From contig NC_089490.1 in the NCBI RefSeq assembly GCF_036850765.1, positions 293,552,982-293,616,981 of the forward strand: a stretch of 64,000 nt of DNA. The letters run 5' to 3'. A program made the translations under genes and the position numbers. The DNA comes from Saccopteryx bilineata. Taxonomy: Eukaryota > Chordata > Mammalia > Chiroptera > Emballonuridae. Of this stretch, positions 60,203 through 64,000 are shown in pieces (the stretch's first letter is position 1; each line of letters begins with the position of its first letter). Below the pieces are notes generated by a model that saw nothing but the letters and a program-made list of their open reading frames with translations, searched no databases and had not been told where the DNA came from.

Positions 60203-61190
60203 ATGCCTGAGGTAAGCAACAGAAGTTCGATGGGTGTGGCCCTGCAGATAGACCAACTTAGGGAACACAGAGGCCACACCCATCGGACTTCTGTGCCCAC
60301 ACTCTTCTTATACACAGACAGAATGGGAAGGCAGAGAAATGCAACCCAAATGAATCAAGAGAAATCCCCAGAAAATAACTTGAATGAGTCAGATAAAAAC
60401 AAATTACCAGATGCAAAGTTTAAAATAATAATTGTTAGGATGTTCAAAGATCTTAGAACAGCAATAGATGGACATAACGAGCACTTAAATAAAGAGATAG
60501 CAAATATGAAAAAAGACATTGAAATAATAAAAAAGAATCAGTCAGAAATGACAAAAACAAAATCAGAAATGAAGACCACAATGGAAGGAATTAAAAGCAG
60601 GATGGATGAAGCTAAGGATTGAATCAGCGAGTTAGAGGATAAGATAAACGAAGGTATGGAAACAGCAGCAAAAAGAAAAGAGACTCAAAAAGTCTGAGGA
60701 AACTCTAAGAGAGCTCTGTGACAACATGAAGAGAAATAACATCCATATCATAGGAGTTCCTGAAGAAGAAGAGAAAGAACAAGGGATAGAAACCTTGTTC
60801 AATCAAATCATAACTAAAATCTTTCCTAAATTGATGCAGGCAAAAAGTCACACAAGATCAAGAAGAGAAACCCAAAGAAATCCAGCATCATAATTAAAAT
60901 ACCAAAGCTAAGAGATAAAGAGAAAATATTAAAAGCTGCTAGAGAAAAAAAAGCTATCACCTACAAAGGAGCCCCCATAAGGATGTCATCCAACTTCCCA
61001 ACATAAACACTTGAGGCCAGAAGGGAATGACAAGAAATATTCAAAGTAATGCAGAACAAGAGCCTACAACCAAGACTACTTTATCCAGCAAGGCTGTCAT
61101 TTAAAATTGAAGGAAAAATAAAAAGCTTCTCAGACAAAAAAAAAAAAAAAAAGAACTCAAAAAATTTATTAACCAAACCAGTGCTGCAAG
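60203..61190 (+). pseudogene. L1 ORF1 remnant
   Basis: The likely ORF1 start is MGRQRNATQM at 60324. Residues up to 60622 are charged and coiled-coil-like (NKEIANMKKDIEIIKKNQ). A stop follows; further ORF1-like pieces in other frames reach about 61190, including a stretch encoding a GVPEEEE-like phrase near 60750. Broken. Confidence 0.75.
60220..60293. repeat. 22-bp inverted repeat (potential hairpin)
   Basis: Arms at 60220-60241 and 60272-60293 are complementary with one mismatch, with a 30-nt loop between. The arm core reads cgatgggtgtggcc. It lies just before the L1 ORF1 start. Confidence 0.8.
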
Positions 61191-61268
61191 AAATGTTGAG
61201 GTGCCTGTTGTAAATAGAACAAAGGGGGAAATAATATAGTAAAAGAGGAAGATACATTAAAAAACAAA

Positions 61269-63998
61269 ATGGCAACAAACACCTACATATCAATAATAAC
61301 CTTAAATGTAAATGGATTAAATAATCCAATCATAAAACATAGGGGCATGACCAGGTGGTGGCGCAATGGATAGAGCATTGGACTGGGATGTGGAGGACCC
61401 AGGTTTGAGACCCCAAGGTCGCCAACTTGAGCATAGGCTCATCAGGTTTGAGCAAGGCTCACCAGCTTGAGCCCAAGGTTACTGGCTTGAGCAAGGGGTT
61501 ACTTGGTCTGCTGAAGGCCCACTGTCAAGGCATATATGAGAAAGCAATCAATAAATAACTAAGGTGTCACAAGAAAAAACTAATGATTGATGCTTCTCAT
61601 CTCTCTTCATTTCTGTCTGTCTGTCTCTATCTATCCCTCTCTCTGACTCTCTCTCTGTCTCTGTAATAAAAATAAATAAATAAAGACATAGGGTAGCTGT
61701 GTGGATAAGAAAACAGGACCCATACATATACTATCTATAAGACACACATCTCAAAACAAAAGATAGACATAGACTAAAGGTAAAAGAATAAAAAAAAATA
61801 TTTCATGCAAATGGAAATTAAAAAAAAGCTGGGGTAGCAATACTTATATCAGATAAAATGGACTTTAAAACAAAGGCTAGAGTAAGAGATAAAGAAGGTC
61901 ACTGCATAATGATAAAGGGAACAATCCAACAGGAAGATATAACCATTGTAAATATCTATACACCTAATTTAGAAGCACCTAAATATATAAAGCAGACTTT
62001 GATGGACATAAAGGGTGAGATCAACAACAACACTATAATAGTAGAGGATTTCAATACTCCACTAACATCACTAGATACATCCTCAATAAATAAAATTAAC
62101 AAAGAAACAGCAGACTTAAAGGACACACTAGATCAACTAGATTTAATAGATATCTTCAGAATCTTTCACCATAAAACAGCAGAATATACATTCTTTTCAA
62201 GTGCTCATGGTACATTCTCTAGGATAGACCACATGTTAAGGCACAAAAGAGGACTCAACAAATATAAGAAGATTGAAATCATATCAAACATTTTCTCTGA
62301 TCACAATGGCATGAAACTAGAAATCAATCACAACAGAAAAACTGAAAAATACTCAAACACATAAAAACTAAATAGCATGATATTAAATAATGAATGGGTT
62401 AACAATGATATCAAAGAAGGAATTTAAAAATTCCTAAAAATGAATGATAACAGCATACAACAACTCAAAATTTATAAAACACAACAAAAGCAGTACTGAG
62501 AGGGAAGTTCATAGCACTACAGGCATACTTTAAAAAGCTAGGAAAAACTAAAAAATAAACAACCTAACCCTGAATGTAAAAGAACTTAGAAAAAGAACAG
62601 CAGATAAAGCCAAGAGGTAGCAGAAATAAAAACATCAGCGCAAAAATAAATGACATAGAGGCTAACCAGACAACACAAGGATAAAGGAAACGAAGAGCTG
62701 GTTCTTTGAAAGGACAAAGAAGATTGATGAACCTTTACCAGACTCACCAAGAAAAAAAGAAAGAGAAGTCAAATAAAATTAGAAATGAGAGTGAAGAAAT
62801 AACATCTGACACAACAAAAATACAAAATATTTTAAGAACATACTATGAAGAACTGTACACCAAAAAAATTACACAACCTAGGTGAAATGAACAAATTCCT
62901 TGAAACATATAATCTTTCAAAAATCAATCTGGAAGAATCAGAAAACCTAAACAGACCAATTACAACAAATGAGATGGTAAGAGTTATCAAAAAACTCCCA
63001 ACAAACAAAAGCCCTGGGCCAGATGGCTTCACAAGTGAATTCTACAAAAGATTCATAGAGGAACTAACTCCTATCCTTCTCAATCTATTTTAAAAAATTT
63101 AAGAGGAAGGAAGACTTCCAGCTCCTTTTATGAGGTGAGCATAACTCTGATTCCAAAACCAGGCAAAGACAACACAAAAAAAGAAAATTATAAGCCAATT
63201 TTCCCAATGAATTTAGATGCTAAAATCCTCGACAAAAATTAGTAAACTGAATCTAGCAATACAGGAAAAAAATCATACATCATGATAAAGTAAGATTTAT
63301 TCTGGGGAGGAAAGGCTGGTACAATATTTGTAAATCAATCAATGTGACTCATCACATAAACAAAAAGAAGGAGAAAAAACACATGATAATTTCAATAGAT
63401 GCAGAAGAAGCATTTGATAAAATCCAGCATCCATTCATGATCAAAACTCTCAGAAAAGTGGGAATACAGGGAACATACCTCAACATGATAAAGGCCATCT
63501 ATGACAAACCCACAGCCAACATCATAATTAATGGGCAAAAATTAAAAGCAATCCCCCTATGATCAGGAACAAGACAATGGTGCCCCCATTCAATACTGTT
63601 ATTCAACATAGTACTAGAAGTTCTAGCTACAGCAATCAGACAAAAAGAAGAAATAAAAGGTATCCAAATTGGAAAAGAAGAAGTAAAACTATTATTATTT
63701 GCAGATGATATGATACTGTATATAGAAAACTCTAAAGTCTCAGTCAAAAAACTACTGGACTTGATAAATGAATTCAGCATAGTGGCAGGGTATAAAATTA
63801 ATACACAGAAATCAGAGATATTTTTATACACCAATAATGAACTTTCAGAAAGAGAAATTAAGAAAACAATCCCCTTCACTATTGCAACAAAAAAATAAAG
63901 TACCTAGGAGTAAATTTAACCAAAGATGTTAAGGACTGGTGCTCAGAAAATTACAAAACATTGATAAAAGAAATCAAGGAAGATACAAACAAGTGGAA
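61269..63998 (+). pseudogene. L1 ORF2 remnant, SINE-interrupted
   Basis: ATG at 61269 begins MATNTYISIITLNVNGLNN, the endonuclease start. After the SINE the endonuclease continues (61858-62364: [44 protein letters not shown]). RT pieces follow at 62845-63093 ([15 protein letters not shown]), 63344-63562 ([15 protein letters not shown]) and 63710-63898 after a FADD-coding run near 63698. At least five breaks. It runs past the window end. Confidence 0.88.
61345..61685 (+). repeat. tRNA-derived SINE (long-body type) in L1 ORF2
   Basis: The head atgaccaggtggtggcgcaa, tggatagagcattgg, a B-box-like caggtttgagacccc, the gcttgagca body, a CT/GTCT tract and an (AAAT)n tail. The 8-bp duplication acataggg lies at 61337-61344 and 61686-61693. 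It breaks the ORF2 endonuclease early. Confidence 0.93.
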
Positions 63999-64000
63999 GC

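Larger units (their letters stand above)
60110..64000 (+). mobile_element. Degraded plus-strand L1, running off the window
   Basis: 5' UTR-like sequence (from about 60110), ORF1 remains (60324 to about 61190) and ORF2 (from 61269 to the window end) in order. Interrupted by a SINE at 61345-61685. Many stops and frameshifts. It differs in sequence from the minus-strand L1, so it is another, older subfamily. The 3' end is outside the window. Confidence 0.88.

Overview
The window reads as intergenic or intronic DNA from a placental mammal, most likely a bat. It is AT-rich and full of LINE-1, tRNA-derived SINEs, old MIR/L2/MLT repeats, mariner MITEs and hAT DNA transposons. The SINE heads, with tRNA-like A and B boxes, CT-rich tails and 8-13 bp target duplications, look like the Ves/Rhin-type families of bats; this host call is inference. 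I found no convincing host exon, tRNA, rRNA or CRISPR array. All long open frames belong to mobile elements.

Layout: 1-14.2 kb holds ancient repeats (L2, MIR, an MLT2-like LTR), two copies of a small mariner-like MITE, one SINE and a CCTT microsatellite. 14.2-26.6 kb holds a worn LTR, SINEs, a 234-bp mariner MITE, L1 3' ends, an MLT1 LTR, an inverted (twin-primed) L1 and a 350-bp hAT MITE. 26.7-35.5 kb is an antisense L1 fragment (5' UTR joined to ORF2) split by a young gammaretrovirus-like provirus on the minus strand. 35.5-41.6 kb has MIRs, a SINE and an ERV2-like LTR. 41.7-44.5 kb is a complete but broken hAT (Buster-type) transposon. 46-48.7 kb holds LTRs, one of them a solo LTR inserted in a SINE. 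51.2-59.2 kb is a full-length minus-strand L1 with a CpG-rich promoter and a probable 3' transduction. From about 60.1 kb to the window end is a degraded plus-strand L1 split by a SINE.

The most notable element is the provirus (28448-35212). Its two 505-bp LTRs look identical by eye and are flanked by a GTGAG duplication, so it inserted recently. It nevertheless lacks the gag NC, protease and most of RT, and has frame breaks in gag and env. The RNase H/integrase part of pol is one clean open frame. Its primer site matches tRNA-Trp, its gag has an AUG-started hydrophobic in-frame leader, and its env is of the type D/RDR kind. Young LTRs with a crippled genome suggest a defective element moved in trans by helper proteins.
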